In this document: positions 18,166-27,395 of the stretch, piece after piece | How positions within the stretch are numbered: position 1 is the first letter of the stretch | Layout of the letters: each line of letters starts with the position of its first letter | Origin: Pseudoalteromonas atlantica | Lineage (GTDB): Bacteria; Pseudomonadota; Gammaproteobacteria; Enterobacterales; Alteromonadaceae | Assembly (NCBI GenBank): GCA_007988745.1 | Contig: BJUT01000001.1 | Coordinates: forward strand, 310,001 to 374,000 | Length of the DNA stretch: 64,000 nt | Reading direction: 5' to 3' | Notes under the pieces: model-generated | The model's database searches: none | What the model saw: the letters and a program-made list of their open reading frames with translations, nothing else | Told to the model about the DNA's origin: nothing | Position numbers and translations under genes: made by a program

Positions 18166-19755
18166 TTATACTTCTTTGCTTGCTAGGTATTCGCTGTAGT
18201 TGCCTCTAAAGTCAATCACCTGGCCGTCTTTTATCTCCCAAATGCGGGTAGCAACCGATGATACAAACTGGCGATCGTGCGATACAAACAATAATGTGCC
18301 TTCGTACGCTTCTAATGCAAGGTTTAACGCCTCGATAGACTCCATATCCATGTGGTTTGTTGGCTCATCCATTAACAATATATTTGGTTTATGCATCATA
18401 ATTTTACCAAATAACATACGGCCTTGTTCACCACCTGAAATAACCTTTACAGACTTTTTAATATCGTTTTGCGAAAACAACATGCGTCCTAAAAAGCCAC
18501 GAACCACTTGCTCGTCGTCGCCTTCTTGTTGCCATTGCTCCATCCACTCAAACAAGTTCATGTCTTTTTCAAACTCGTCAGCATGATCTTGCGCGTAGTA
18601 ACCAATATTGGCATTTTCAGACCACTTAAACTCGCCAGACTTAGGTGCTAAACGCCCAGCAAGCGTATTAAGTAATGTTGTTTTACCTACACCGTTTTCA
18701 CCAATAATAGCAATGCGCTCGCCTACTTCTACTAAACCTTCTAAATTTGAAAACAACGTATTGTCTTCAAAACCTTGGCTTAGGTTGGTCATTTCTAATG
18801 CATTACGAAATAGCTGTTTTTCTTGCTCAAAGCGAATAAACGGCGATTGGCGAGAAGAGGCTTTAACTTCTTCTAGCTGAATTTTATCAATACGTTTTGC
18901 GCGTGACGTTGCTTGTTTAGCCTTTGATGCGTTTGCAGAAAAGCGCGATACAAACTGTTGTAGTTCAGCAATTTGACTTTTCTTTTTCGCGTTTTCACTT
19001 AATAGGCGCTCACGTGCTTGTGTTGCTGCAAACATGTATTCATCGTAGTTACCTGGGTAAATACGAAGTTCGCCGTAATCAATATCAGCCATGTGCGTAC
19101 ATACTGAGTTTAAAAAGTGACGGTCATGCGAGATGATGATCATGGTGCAGTCGCGTTGATTAAGCACATCTTCCAACCATTTAATGGTGTAAATGTCCAA
19201 GTTATTGGTTGGCTCATCTAGTAGCATAATATCAGGGTCAGAAAACAGTACTTGCGCAAGTAACACACGTAGTTTGAAACCTGGTGCTATTTCAGACATA
19301 GGGCCGTAATGCTGCTCTGTCGAAATACCTACCCCTAATAAAAGCTCACCCGCTTTAGACTCAGCTGAATAGCCGTCCATTTCGGCAAACTCAGTTTCTA
19401 AATCGGCTACTTTCATGCCGTCTTCTTCACTCATCTCTGGTAATGAGTAAATGCGATCGCGCTCTTGTTTAATATCCCATAATTCTTTATGGCCCATGAT
19501 CACAGTATCAATTACAGAGTATTCTTCGTAAGCAAACTGGTCTTGGTTTAGTTTAGCCACACGTTCATTTGGATCTGTACTTACGTTACCTGCAGAGGGC
19601 TCTAGTTCGCCACTTAGGATTTTCATAAATGTAGATTTACCACAGCCGTTTGCACCAATTAAACCGTAACGGTTTCCTTCGCCAAACTTTGCAGATATGT
19701 TTTCAAATAACGGTTTAGCACCAAATTGCATGGTGATGTTAGCTGTACTAATAAT
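18166..19755 (-). CDS. ybiT: ABC-F family ATPase YbiT
   Basis: About 529 residues with two ATP-binding cassettes: [14 protein letters not shown] and later [12 protein letters not shown] as Walker [13 protein letters not shown] and [12 protein letters not shown] as Walker B. There is no membrane domain. ABC-F proteins act on the ribosome; YbiT is one of the four E. coli members and this sequence matches it nearly throughout the N-terminal half. The start is unusual. The only near-canonical codon, TTG at 19770, has no ribosome-binding site, while an ATT at 19755 lies 7 bases after GGAGGG and aligns with the initiating Met of E. coli YbiT. I take ATT as the probable start. Confidence 0.9.
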   Translation of the reverse strand: MISTANITMQFGAKPLFENISAKFGEGNRYGLIGANGCGKSTFMKILSGELEPSAGNVSTDPNERVAKLNQDQFAYEEYSVIDTVIMGHKELWDIKQERDRIYSLPEMSEEDGMKVADLETEFAEMDGYSAESKAGELLLGVGISTEQHYGPMSEIAPGFKLRVLLAQVLFSDPDIMLLDEPTNNLDIYTIKWLEDVLNQRDCTMIIISHDRHFLNSVCTHMADIDYGELRIYPGNYDEYMFAATQARERLLSENAKKKSQIAELQQFVSRFSANASKAKQATSRAKRIDKIQLEEVKASSRQSPFIRFEQEKQLFRNALEMTNLSQGFEDNTLFSNLEGLVEVGERIAIIGENGVGKTTLLNTLAGRLAPKSGEFKWSENANIGYYAQDHADEFEKDMNLFEWMEQWQQEGDDEQVVRGFLGRMLFSQNDIKKSVKVISGGEQGRMLFGKIMMHKPNILLMDEPTNHMDMESIEALNLALEAYEGTLLFVSHDRQFVSSVATRIWEIKDGQVIDFRGNYSEYLASKEV

Positions 19756-19929
19756 AGCGCTACCCTCCAAGGGGACATGATGTATTTAAATTGCGCGCAG
19801 TTTAAACTAAATACAGCTTTTTTTCTATGAAAGTTTAAGGTTGAAAGTGCGTGAACTATGCCCTATTCCACTCATTAAAGGCGTAAATTAATGCCTAACA
19901 AATAGTGCCTAAAAACGTAATTAAGCCAG

Positions 19930-19943
19930 TGAATGCTTATTCA
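19930..19943. promoter_or_regulatory. ArgR-like box 1 upstream of porin
   Basis: TGAATGCTTATTCA, fitting the ARG-box core TGAAT-N4-ATTCA, preceded by CCAG as in the second copy. It lies about 450 bp before the porin start. Confidence 0.4.
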
Positions 19944-20259
19944 ACTAAAAAAATGCGCTTAGCTAAAAATAATAGCGCGATTTGTGAGCCATATCAGGGT
20001 TTAAATTTTAATTAATAAACCCGTTTAACTTAATAAGTCGATTGTTTATCGCAAAGCATTTTAAAAAACAGATAACTGGGTATATATTTATGATATAAAA
20101 TGCTTTTTAGAGTTTTTGCACTAGCGTTTTATTTTTATCCAACATGAAAAAAACTCAATTTAAAACCCACTTACTTGCGCTATTTTCAGCACTATTTACG
20201 TAGTTTTTAATCAAAAAAAACCTATCCCTTAACAGATAAAAAACACCATTAACCTCCAG

Positions 20260-20273
20260 TGAATATTTATTCA
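20260..20273. promoter_or_regulatory. ArgR-like box 2 upstream of porin
   Basis: TGAATATTTATTCA with an all-A/T centre, an exact match to the ARG-box core. It lies about 120 bp before the porin start, near where a promoter is expected. Confidence 0.45.
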
Positions 20274-20392
20274 TTTTTGGCGCTAATTTCATTGATTATT
20301 TTTCACTTTTGAGCCCATTAGGGCTTTGCTAGTCTTCATGCCTTCTAAATTTAATGTCACTTTTTAAAGTTAATACACACAAGGCATCACAA

Positions 20393-21604
20393 ATGATTAA
20401 AAACTTTGTAACCCTACTATTAGGAACAAGCATAGTAGTCGCGCCAGCTGCTTCAGCAGTAGAGCTCTATAAGGATGAAAAGAACACTATTAAAGTAGGT
20501 GGTTACCTTGATGTGCGCGTTATTAATACGCAAAACCAAACCGAAGTGGTAAATGGTACATCGCGTATAAACTTTGGCTTTACTCGCCAACTTAAAAAAG
20601 ACTGGTCGGCACTAGCGCTTGTTGAATGGGGTGTAAACCCTGTTGGTAGTAGCGACATTATTTACAATAACCGCTTTGAATCTATTCAAGATGAGTTTTT
20701 ATATAACCGTTTAGGTTATGCTGGCCTTTCGCACGAAAAGTACGGGCAAATTACCATTGGTAAACAATGGGGTGCGTGGTACGACGTAGTTTATGGCACC
20801 AATAACAGCTTTGTATGGGATGGTAATGCTGCGGGTGTTTACACATACAATAAAGACGACGGTGCAGTAAATGGTACTGGCCGTGGTGATAAACTAATTC
20901 AATACCGTAATAGCTACAACGACTTTAGCTTTGCAGTTCAAGCGCAACTTAAAAACAGCGAATTTTATACCTGTGATGTTAATGACATTTCTGAAGAAGC
21001 GTGTGAAGCCCTGTGGAATACTGGCGACAGCGCAGCTCAAGAAGTAGAATTTAACTACACCTTTGGTGGGTCTGTAACTTATAACGCAACCGACATGCTA
21101 ACGTTAACAGCAGGCGTAAACCGTGGTGAATTTGATGTAACGTATGGCGATGGCACAACACAAACAGTTGAAGACTTAATTTTTGGTGCGGGTGTAATGT
21201 GGGGCAGCATTGAAAAACCAGGTTTATACATTGCCGCTAACATAAATAAAAGTGAAAACCACGATACCGATAACCTAGGGCGCTTAATTAAGGACTCTAT
21301 TGGTGTAGAAACCTTTATGTCGTACCGTTTTGATAACGATGTGCGCCCTTTTGTGGCTTATAACATTTTAGATGCCGGTGACGATTACGTTATTCAACCT
21401 AACTTTAATACCGATCCTAATGATGTATTCAAACGTCAATTTGCTGTGATTGGTGTTCATTACTTAATTGACGAAAACACCATTGCCTACGCTGAAGCCC
21501 GGAAAGACTTTAGCGATTTTGAAAGTGATGACAAAGACCAGCAATCACAAATGGAAGCGTCAGAAGACGACGGGATTGCATTTGGTTTTAGATACAAGTT
21601 TTAA
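20393..21604 (+). CDS. Gram-negative outer-membrane porin
   Basis: About 403 residues. A signal peptide (MIKNFVTLLLGTSIVVAPAASA) leads into a beta-barrel: alternating hydrophobic strands such as NTIKVGGYLDVRVIN, YGQITIGKQWGAWYDVVYG and DLIFGAGVMWGSI, ending in GIAFGFRYKF with the C-terminal Phe that outer-membrane assembly recognises. This is the general porin (Porin_4/OmpC-like) pattern of marine gammaproteobacteria. The start at 20393 is chosen over 20354 because AAGG precedes it by 8 bases and it begins the signal peptide. Upstream lie two ArgR-like boxes, and a strong terminator follows. Confidence 0.88.
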   Translation: MIKNFVTLLLGTSIVVAPAASAVELYKDEKNTIKVGGYLDVRVINTQNQTEVVNGTSRINFGFTRQLKKDWSALALVEWGVNPVGSSDIIYNNRFESIQDEFLYNRLGYAGLSHEKYGQITIGKQWGAWYDVVYGTNNSFVWDGNAAGVYTYNKDDGAVNGTGRGDKLIQYRNSYNDFSFAVQAQLKNSEFYTCDVNDISEEACEALWNTGDSAAQEVEFNYTFGGSVTYNATDMLTLTAGVNRGEFDVTYGDGTTQTVEDLIFGAGVMWGSIEKPGLYIAANINKSENHDTDNLGRLIKDSIGVETFMSYRFDNDVRPFVAYNILDAGDDYVIQPNFNTDPNDVFKRQFAVIGVHYLIDENTIAYAEARKDFSDFESDDKDQQSQMEASEDDGIAFGFRYKF

Positions 21605-21625
21605 TTTCCCACCATAACAACACAC

Positions 21626-21657
21626 AAAGCCCAGCTATATGCTGGGCTTTTTTATTT
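21626..21657 (+). terminator. Porin terminator
   Basis: 10-bp stem AAAGCCCAGC/GCTGGGCTTT, 5-base loop, followed by a T-rich tract. Confidence 0.9.
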
Positions 21658-21807
21658 TAAACGTTAAATGATGAAAAAATTTAAATGTTTGAATGCGTTA
21701 ACAATCGCTATTATTTGTTATAACACTTTATAAAAGCTGTGTGCGCTGCGTATTAATAATGCCTGTAAACATGCTTACAAATTCACCCGAAAATTAATGG
21801 AGAGAAA

Positions 21808-22944
21808 ATGAGTTCACTCAAAACCGCCGGTAATTTTACTCTACTATGCATTGCCAGCTTAACCATAATGGTTGGCACCCTATTAGCGCCGGGTTTAGTT
21901 ACCATTGCTGATGGCCTAGGCATACAAAGCAACAGCGTATTATTAATTACTTTACCTTCTTTAGGTGCGGTGGTGTTTGCCCCACTAGCCGGAAGATTAA
22001 TAGACAAGTACGGCGCATACCCTTTACTTATAATAGGTTTATTTTTATACGGATTAGTGGGTGCATGTGCTTACTTTTTACATGGCCCAACCTTAGTATT
22101 TATTAATCGTTTTGCATTAGGTGGTATTACAGCAATAGTGATGGCAAGTTGCACCGTATTAATTTCAACGTGGTACAGCGGCGAAGCCCGACTGAATATG
22201 ATTGCCAAACAAGGCATGGCGATAGAGCTAGGTGGCGTTATATTTTTATTTTTAGGCGGTGTTTTAGCGTCAATGTATTGGGGATTACCCCTTGCTTTGT
22301 ATTTAATTGCTTGGGTATTTTTAGCTATGTTGCTCATGTTTGTACCCCGGAAGCAGCAATTAAACGCCCAAAACACAGAGCAAACTCAACAAATAAAAAA
22401 GAGCCATTCAAATGCATTAACGCTTAAAGGGGTGTATATAGTATCAACCCTAGCTATGACCATATTTTTTACCTCTACCGTGCTTTTACCTATTACCTTG
22501 CACGCACTAAATTTTAATGAGTCTGAAATAGGCCAACTATTGGCTTTTATATCGTTAATTGCGGTATTTACAGCAGGATTTATGCCTAAAGCAACTAAAC
22601 GCCTTAGTGAGAAAAATGTATTAGCAATCGCATTTTTTGCTTTTGGTTTATCATACCTTTGCTTTATACAATCAAGTACATTGATATTAGTATTAGGCGC
22701 GCTATTAATTGGTATTGGCTTTGGTTTTAGCATTCCACTTTTAAACCACATGACCGTAGAGCTAAGCCCAGAAAATGTTCGCGGACGTAACTTATCGTAT
22801 TTCACAATGGCGGTGTTCTCCGGTCAGTTTTTTACCTCGTTTATGGAGTACATACCTGGGGGTGAACATAACGTATTTATAATATGCAGTATTTTAAGCG
22901 CCGTTGTAGCTATCGCCCTTCTTGTAAAACCTAAAGCGCACTAA
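21808..22944 (+). CDS. MFS transporter
   Basis: 378 residues with about twelve membrane helices. The typical major-facilitator loop motif is GRLIDKYGAYPLLIIG between helices 2 and 3, and a half-conserved repeat (PKATKRLSEKNVLAIAFFAFG) lies in the second half. GIGFGFSIPLLNHMTVELSPENVRGR resembles drug/sugar carriers of the Bacillus Bmr or AraJ type. Substrate cannot be told. It begins with AATGGAGAGAAA before the ATG. Downstream is a gene-free stretch with LexA-type palindromes. Confidence 0.8.
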   Translation: MSSLKTAGNFTLLCIASLTIMVGTLLAPGLVTIADGLGIQSNSVLLITLPSLGAVVFAPLAGRLIDKYGAYPLLIIGLFLYGLVGACAYFLHGPTLVFINRFALGGITAIVMASCTVLISTWYSGEARLNMIAKQGMAIELGGVIFLFLGGVLASMYWGLPLALYLIAWVFLAMLLMFVPRKQQLNAQNTEQTQQIKKSHSNALTLKGVYIVSTLAMTIFFTSTVLLPITLHALNFNESEIGQLLAFISLIAVFTAGFMPKATKRLSEKNVLAIAFFAFGLSYLCFIQSSTLILVLGALLIGIGFGFSIPLLNHMTVELSPENVRGRNLSYFTMAVFSGQFFTSFMEYIPGGEHNVFIICSILSAVVAIALLVKPKAH

Positions 22945-23268
22945 GCAGCAATCAATAACCGGTAAAATTATTAAATTAAGTAGCCAATTGTCCCCTATTT
23001 ATTGGGTACTTTTATTCCTCCTCACTCTTTAGCTAAGTTAGGCACTTAATAACAACTTAGTATGATGTGTTCTTTTACTGTAAAGCCACCAGCGAATTTG
23101 TATTAATTGCGTTAAGAGTATATAAAGACGGTGAAAATATATTTAAATTACAAAGTAATTAAACAGATTATCGCTGATCACAAATGCGTAAGGCTGGTTA
23201 AAAGCAATAACAGTGAGTTTGGTATATGTCCATATGTACTGATGGCATTCTAACTCAAGAGTACAATG

Positions 23269-23284
23269 CTGTATATAAATACAG
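23269..23284. promoter_or_regulatory. LexA (SOS) box candidate
   Basis: CTGTATATAAATACAG, an exact fit to CTGT-N8-ACAG with an A/T-only centre, the gammaproteobacterial LexA consensus. The same 16 bases recur inverted at 42966-42981. No clear gene starts beside it. Confidence 0.6.
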
Positions 23285-23317
23285 TTCAATTTATTTTTTG
23301 TGCAAAAATAAATTGAA
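23285..23317. repeat. AT-rich perfect hairpin next to the SOS box
   Basis: 14-bp arms (TTCAATTTATTTTT and complement) around the loop TGTGC, touching the LexA box. It could terminate or fold a short transcript. Confidence 0.5.
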
Positions 23318-23401
23318 ACAACTTCCCTCTGTAACTCGTTAATAACATTAAACTAAGTGAAGTGCTATCCAGCTAATTCGTTATCATAAATAGATAAAAC
23401 A

Positions 23402-23429
23402 CCGATAGCTGTATATGCATACAGCTATC
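23402..23429. terminator. 12-bp palindrome after the esterase gene, with LexA-like core
   Basis: CGATAGCTGTAT-ATGC-ATACAGCTATCG. It begins 13 bp past the esterase stop on the minus strand, so it may be a terminator, though no T-run follows. The core CTGTATATGCATACAG also fits CTGT-N8-ACAG, so a LexA site is possible. Confidence 0.45.
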
Positions 23430-23441
23430 GTTTGAGCCTAT

Positions 23442-24326
23442 CTACCGATTTTTAATAAACGTATTATAACCAGCTAATCCCTTTGATACACTCAGTGTTG
23501 GATTATCTGAATGTTCAGCACCTTCGTTTATAGCGCTTTGCCACACAAGGTTGTTATTAGGGTTTGCTATTAAAGCAGACTCTAAATTATCAAACGCTTT
23601 TAACATTAACGGATGTTCTGCTCCACCCACAGAAAGGTATAAATAAGTAGGCGACTTAATTTTATTTGCTTGAGTAGTTAAAAATGCTTCTACATTATTA
23701 ACCACTGTCATATCGTCATACCAAGCCGCTGGGCTAAAAGCAAAGTAGCCATTAAACAGTTCAGGTTTTGTATGCAATGTATAAAGCACAAAGCTGCCAC
23801 CTGCCGAAAAACCACTTAATACACGGTTATTACTAAGCTTATATTTTACCGATAAATACGGAAGTAACTCAGTTTCAATAAACGCTAAAAACTTGTCAGC
23901 TTCACCATTTGGCTCTATAAGTGTTTCATTTTCTGGGCGCGCTTGTGTATTTACATCTTGGCGAGCATAAGGAGGCACTAAATCGCGATTACGTGTATCT
24001 GTAAAAAACAAATTAGGAATAGACACCAATATAGCCTTATCCCCTTTTTCGCTCTTAGCTTGTTTTGTAAGTGCTTTTTCCCATGTATCTAAATTAAAGT
24101 TACCATCGGTTTTAATAATTAACGAATACGCTCTTTTAGGATCGTAATTAACGGGTAATCTTATAAACACTTTGCGCGACTCATTAAGCACGCTTGAGTT
24201 AATTGTTACGTCGGTATAGTGCGATACATAATGGTTGTAATAGCGTATGGCTAAAATACCGATAGCAAAAATGACTACGGCGAAACTTAAATTAATAAAA
24301 TAGTGTTTTGTTATTTTTATTGCCAT
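23442..24326 (-). CDS. Membrane-anchored esterase (alpha/beta hydrolase, esterase D/Fes-like)
   Basis: 294 residues. An uncleaved N-terminal membrane segment (FINLSFAVVIFAIGILAIRY) tethers the enzyme, probably in the periplasm. SRKVFIRLPVNYDPKRAYSL, VLSGFSAGGSFVLYTL (nucleophile Ser in GFSAGG) and YFAFSPAAWYDD are the marks of the putative-esterase family that includes EstD, IroE and Fes-type enzymes. A His near the end (EGAEHSDN) may complete the triad. Substrate unknown; a siderophore-esterase role is possible but unsupported by neighbours. It starts 30 bp after marC on the same strand. Confidence 0.8.
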   Translation of the reverse strand: MAIKITKHYFINLSFAVVIFAIGILAIRYYNHYVSHYTDVTINSSVLNESRKVFIRLPVNYDPKRAYSLIIKTDGNFNLDTWEKALTKQAKSEKGDKAILVSIPNLFFTDTRNRDLVPPYARQDVNTQARPENETLIEPNGEADKFLAFIETELLPYLSVKYKLSNNRVLSGFSAGGSFVLYTLHTKPELFNGYFAFSPAAWYDDMTVVNNVEAFLTTQANKIKSPTYLYLSVGGAEHPLMLKAFDNLESALIANPNNNLVWQSAINEGAEHSDNPTLSVSKGLAGYNTFIKNR

Positions 24327-24356
24327 GCGTCATTCCTTTAGATGTTTAGGAGTTAT

Positions 24357-24968
24357 TTAATCGAGCTTAACCCACTGCTTAACTTCAAGTGCAGTCATAA
24401 TCAGCTCTACAGAAAAAGCGGCCAGTATCATCCCCATCACACGCGTTAAAATAGACGCCCCGCCAATACCAATTAGCTTTATAATTTTGCCCGACAGCAA
24501 CAACAAAATTAAGGTTACACCTAACACTGCCAGTGTAATTAACGCTGTGCCTATTTGGGTTGAAATTGGATGAATGTGATTATCGGTAAGTAATATAACG
24601 GCTAAAATAGCCCCTGGTGTGGCAGTAGCCGGTATAGCAAGCGGAAACACTGCAATATCGTGCCCTGGGTCTTGTTTTGCTTTATTAGAATCATTGCCAA
24701 ATATCATTTGTAAGCCAAACAAAAATAAAATTATCCCGCCCCCTAACTGAAACGATACCAGCCGTATACCCATCGCATTTAAAATAAGCTGCCCTATTAA
24801 AATAGAGCCAAGTAACACAGCGCCTGCATATAGCACAGTTTTAAACGCAGTTTTACGACGTTGTTGATCAGTTAAATGAGAAGTGAGCGCAGCAAAAAGC
24901 GCCATAGTCCCTATTGGGTCAATAGTGGCCCAAATAACGAGGGCATCTTGAGATAGTTTTTCTAGCAT
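24357..24968 (-). CDS. MarC-family integral membrane protein
   Basis: 203 residues with six predicted helices. The family signature ATIDPIGTMALFAALTSHLT at the N-terminus, and the middle block VFPLAIPATATPGAILAVILL, match MarC/YhgN-type proteins. No transport substrate is established for the family; the old link to multiple antibiotic resistance was not upheld. It may be co-transcribed with the esterase gene that follows. Confidence 0.85.
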   Translation of the reverse strand: MLEKLSQDALVIWATIDPIGTMALFAALTSHLTDQQRRKTAFKTVLYAGAVLLGSILIGQLILNAMGIRLVSFQLGGGIILFLFGLQMIFGNDSNKAKQDPGHDIAVFPLAIPATATPGAILAVILLTDNHIHPISTQIGTALITLAVLGVTLILLLLSGKIIKLIGIGGASILTRVMGMILAAFSVELIMTALEVKQWVKLD

Positions 24969-25140
24969 ATAAAATCCTTGTTAAGCGAACACGTTTTAAA
25001 AACTCGGGTAACAAATTCATTTGCTTACGCTTAACTATAAGCCAAATTGGCTATTTTTTATATTGCATTTGTTCCTCTTATGATGAAATTTACTAACGTG
25101 TATAATGCAAATGCAGCACTAATACATGACTAATGCAGTA

Positions 25141-25623
25141 CTAAACATGTTTATACCAAATAGAATGCTCACCCAAGCTAAAGCCTAATTTAACTAGTAA
25201 GTTATGCGAACGCGCATTATGTGCACTTACCTGCGCCGCTAAGTAGTTTAGCGGTATAGCCTGTTTAAGTGTTTTAACAAAGCCGGTTATTACCTCAAAC
25301 ATAATGCCCTTATCCCAATACATAGGATCAAGCTCAAATCCAATAAACGCCCTACTTTTACAAGGCGATAAATTATAAAGCCCGCAGGTGCCCATAAGTT
25401 TGCCATTTATATTATGTTCAATAGCCACTCTTATCACTTCGCCTTCGTAATAGGCGGTAATATCGTCTTGTATTAATTGCTTAATTTGGCATTTACTTAA
25501 GGGGGTTTGATAGTCGTTAAATTCGCTCACTTGCGGGTGATTCAAAATAGAAAATAACTGCGGGGCATGCTTATGAGTAATTAAACGCAATGTAACGCGT
25601 TCAAGCTGAGTTGTTTTAAACAT
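25141..25623 (-). CDS. GNAT-family N-acetyltransferase (RimJ/RimL-like)
   Basis: 160 residues. The start LERVTLRLITHKHAPQLFSIL and later FIGFELDPMYWDKGIMFEVITGF and HNARSHNLLVKLGF are the typical order of acetyl-CoA-binding GNAT proteins of the Acetyltransf_3 group. The acetyl-CoA loop is degenerate here (YWDKGIMFEV rather than Q/R-x-x-G-x-G/A), which weakens any claim of activity. Target unknown. Single gene. Confidence 0.75.
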   Translation of the reverse strand: MFKTTQLERVTLRLITHKHAPQLFSILNHPQVSEFNDYQTPLSKCQIKQLIQDDITAYYEGEVIRVAIEHNINGKLMGTCGLYNLSPCKSRAFIGFELDPMYWDKGIMFEVITGFVKTLKQAIPLNYLAAQVSAHNARSHNLLVKLGFSLGEHSIWYKHV

Positions 25624-25722
25624 TTTATACAGGAGTTAAAATAGCGCTTTATGGTTAAGCATTATTAACTTACCATAGCGTATTCACAAGCATTATCTTT
25701 ATAGCCAATATTGAGAGCAATA

Positions 25723-25926
25723 ATGAGCGACGATTTTAAAGTAATTCAACCTACCACAACCGTATACTGCCCTAAACGTGGTGAGGGCTGGACCCTAACA
25801 GGCATTACTAATATAAACGAGTTTACCTCGGTAATGTTTGACGGCACACGTTATACACTCCCCGCACGCGAAATAGTAGAAGAGCTGTTACCAAACCAAC
25901 TAGCCCGAGAGCAAAATAATAGCTAG
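25723..25926 (+). CDS. Small conserved-looking protein of unknown function
   Basis: 67 residues: MSDDFKVIQPTTTVYCPKRG and onward. There are no membrane segments or signal peptide. It looks like a small folded beta-rich domain (GWTLTGITNINEFTSVMFDG) with an acidic helical tail. The start at 25723 is preferred over 25711 because GAGAG lies at the right distance. It stands alone between GNAT and CPXCG genes. I do not recognise the family. Codon pattern and clean flanks suggest it is real. Confidence 0.55.
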   Translation: MSDDFKVIQPTTTVYCPKRGEGWTLTGITNINEFTSVMFDGTRYTLPAREIVEELLPNQLAREQNNS

Positions 25927-25989
25927 CGCCCGTGTATAAACCGTAGTGGCTGCCACTGTGCAGCCAACTATATATAGAGTAACGAAGGA

Positions 25990-26184
25990 TTAAAATGTAT
26001 CGTCTTCACTGTATACATTTACTTTTAACTCGTCTTCATCTTCAAAAACAACAAACGAAATAGGCTTACAACATACTTGGCAGTCTTCTATGTATTGCTC
26101 GCCAATATCTGCCGCGTCTAATAATACTTCTATGCTTTCGCCGCAATACGGGCAACTTATCGATTTTTCGGTTAACTGGTTCAT
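25990..26184 (-). CDS. CPXCG-motif cysteine-rich protein
   Basis: 64 residues. ISCPYCGESIEVLLD and EDCQVCCKPISFVV give two CxxC pairs, a zinc-ribbon. Small proteins with this exact CPYCGE...DCxVCC layout form a widespread family of unknown function. The tail is strongly acidic (FEDEDELKVNVYSEDDTF). AGGTG precedes the ATG by 5 bases. Confidence 0.8.
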   Translation of the reverse strand: MNQLTEKSISCPYCGESIEVLLDAADIGEQYIEDCQVCCKPISFVVFEDEDELKVNVYSEDDTF

Positions 26185-26420
26185 TTAACACCTGCTACTT
26201 TTATCTCAATGCTTTCACTTTAATAAACACACTCTGATAATACAACATTGTGCTACAGAGGTTGCCCAATGTACGTATGGCCTTAATTAAAAACCATTAC
26301 GTATATTACTTTTTCAGCTATTCACGTTAGCCTACTAAAAACAATGAAATAGTAATAACACTTAGCAGGTCTAGTTATAAAGAATATGTATTTAAACTCA
26401 TACTAGAGGTAGATTATTAT

Positions 26421-27020
26421 ATGAAAAAATCACTTACGCTTGCATTAACATCTGCCGCAATTTTGTTTAGCACCTTTTCACATGCAGCTAAAACCGAAAA
26501 AGCAGTTTTAGCCGGTGGATGTTTTTGGTGTATGGAAAGCGACTTTGAAAAGCTCAAAGGCGTAAAAGATGTTATATCGGGTTTTACCGGCGGTAAAATT
26601 AAAAACCCGACCTACAATGGTAACCATCAAGGCCATTATGAAGCAGTACAAATTACTTACGACCCTGATGTAGTAAGCTACAAAGGCATACTTGATCATT
26701 TTTGGGTAAATATTGATCCCTTTGATGCCAAAGGCCAATTTTGCGATAAAGGCCCAAGTTATTTAAGCGCCATATTTGTCGCTAACGAGCAAGAACGCAA
26801 AATAGCAGAGCAAACCAAACAAGCCGTAATAGCAGAATTCCCAAATCAAACAGTGGTCACGCCAATACTTAATGCCAGCACTTTTTACCCAATTAAAGGT
26901 AAAGAAAGCTACCATCAGGATTATTATAAAAATAACCCCATACGCTACAATACCTACCGCTGGCGCTGCGGACGCGATAACCGCCTAGAAGAAATTTGGG
27001 GCGATAGAGTCACACATTAA
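26421..27020 (+). CDS. msrA: Peptide methionine sulfoxide reductase MsrA, exported
   Basis: 199 residues. MsrA reduces the S-form of methionine sulfoxide in proteins. The catalytic motif is AVLAGGCFWCMESDFEK, followed by GFTGGKIKNPTYNGNHQGHYEAVQI and SYHQDYYKNNP near the end. Unlike cytoplasmic MsrA, it begins with a signal peptide (MKKSLTLALTSAAILFSTFSHAA), so it should repair proteins in the periplasm. A hairpin terminator follows. Confidence 0.93.
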   Translation: MKKSLTLALTSAAILFSTFSHAAKTEKAVLAGGCFWCMESDFEKLKGVKDVISGFTGGKIKNPTYNGNHQGHYEAVQITYDPDVVSYKGILDHFWVNIDPFDAKGQFCDKGPSYLSAIFVANEQERKIAEQTKQAVIAEFPNQTVVTPILNASTFYPIKGKESYHQDYYKNNPIRYNTYRWRCGRDNRLEEIWGDRVTH

Positions 27021-27040
27021 AAATCTATAGTTAAACGCTT

Positions 27041-27062
27041 GATGGGTTTACACAAACCCATC
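27041..27062. terminator. Terminator between msrA and the CXXC protein gene
   Basis: 9-bp stem GATGGGTTT/AAACCCATC with a 4-base loop, between two convergent genes. The T-tract is weak. Confidence 0.6.
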
Positions 27063-27066
27063 TAAC

Positions 27067-27363
27067 CTATTCTTTCAAATTATCATGATCTGAAAGTTTA
27101 TATTGTTTAGGTATAAAAACCATTACAGTAACTGCTAGTGCTAAAAGAAATACAAATCTTAATACTGAAGATGGAATAATAGTTTCTAAAATATTCACTA
27201 AAATTATCAGAGGAATTACAGCAATAATACCAATCAGCTTATGCCTTTGGGTAAACTCATGGAGCGCCCCGCATTCAGTACACCTATATTTTGTAGACAT
27301 ACGAGCAACAACAAACCAAGCTAATGATATATTCTTTTGGCAATTCAGACATTTTGGTAACAT
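27067..27363 (-). CDS. CXXC-20-CXXC-type small membrane protein
   Basis: 98 residues. Two CxxC pairs (CLNC and CTEC, 19 residues apart) form a zinc-ribbon at the N-terminus, followed by two membrane helices (LIGIIAVIPLIILVNIL and LRFVFLLALAVTVMVFI). This is the layout of the cxxc_20_cxxc family, of unknown role. AAAGGA lies 8 bases before the ATG. A 12-copy heptamer tandem repeat starts 33 bp upstream of the start codon, so copy-number change could alter its expression. Confidence 0.7.
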   Translation of the reverse strand: MLPKCLNCQKNISLAWFVVARMSTKYRCTECGALHEFTQRHKLIGIIAVIPLIILVNILETIIPSSVLRFVFLLALAVTVMVFIPKQYKLSDHDNLKE

Positions 27364-27395
27364 ACAAAATCCTTTTAAAAGTTTTAGCGTTTAAG

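Larger units (their letters stand above)
19756..20392. other. Long intergenic region upstream of the porin gene
   Basis: About 640 bp between the divergent ybiT and porin genes. It is AT-rich, with no reading frame I can support. It carries two perfect TGAAT-N4-ATTCA palindromes (19930 and 20260) in similar sequence context, and probably holds the promoters of both genes. Confidence 0.6.
22945..23441. other. Gene-free region with three inverted repeats
   Basis: About 500 bp between two convergent genes with no credible reading frame. It holds a LexA-type palindrome at 23269-23284, a 14-bp-arm AT-rich hairpin right after it (23285-23317) and a 12-bp-arm palindrome with a LexA-like core at 23402-23429. 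It may encode a small RNA or be remains of a lost SOS-controlled gene. Confidence 0.5.
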
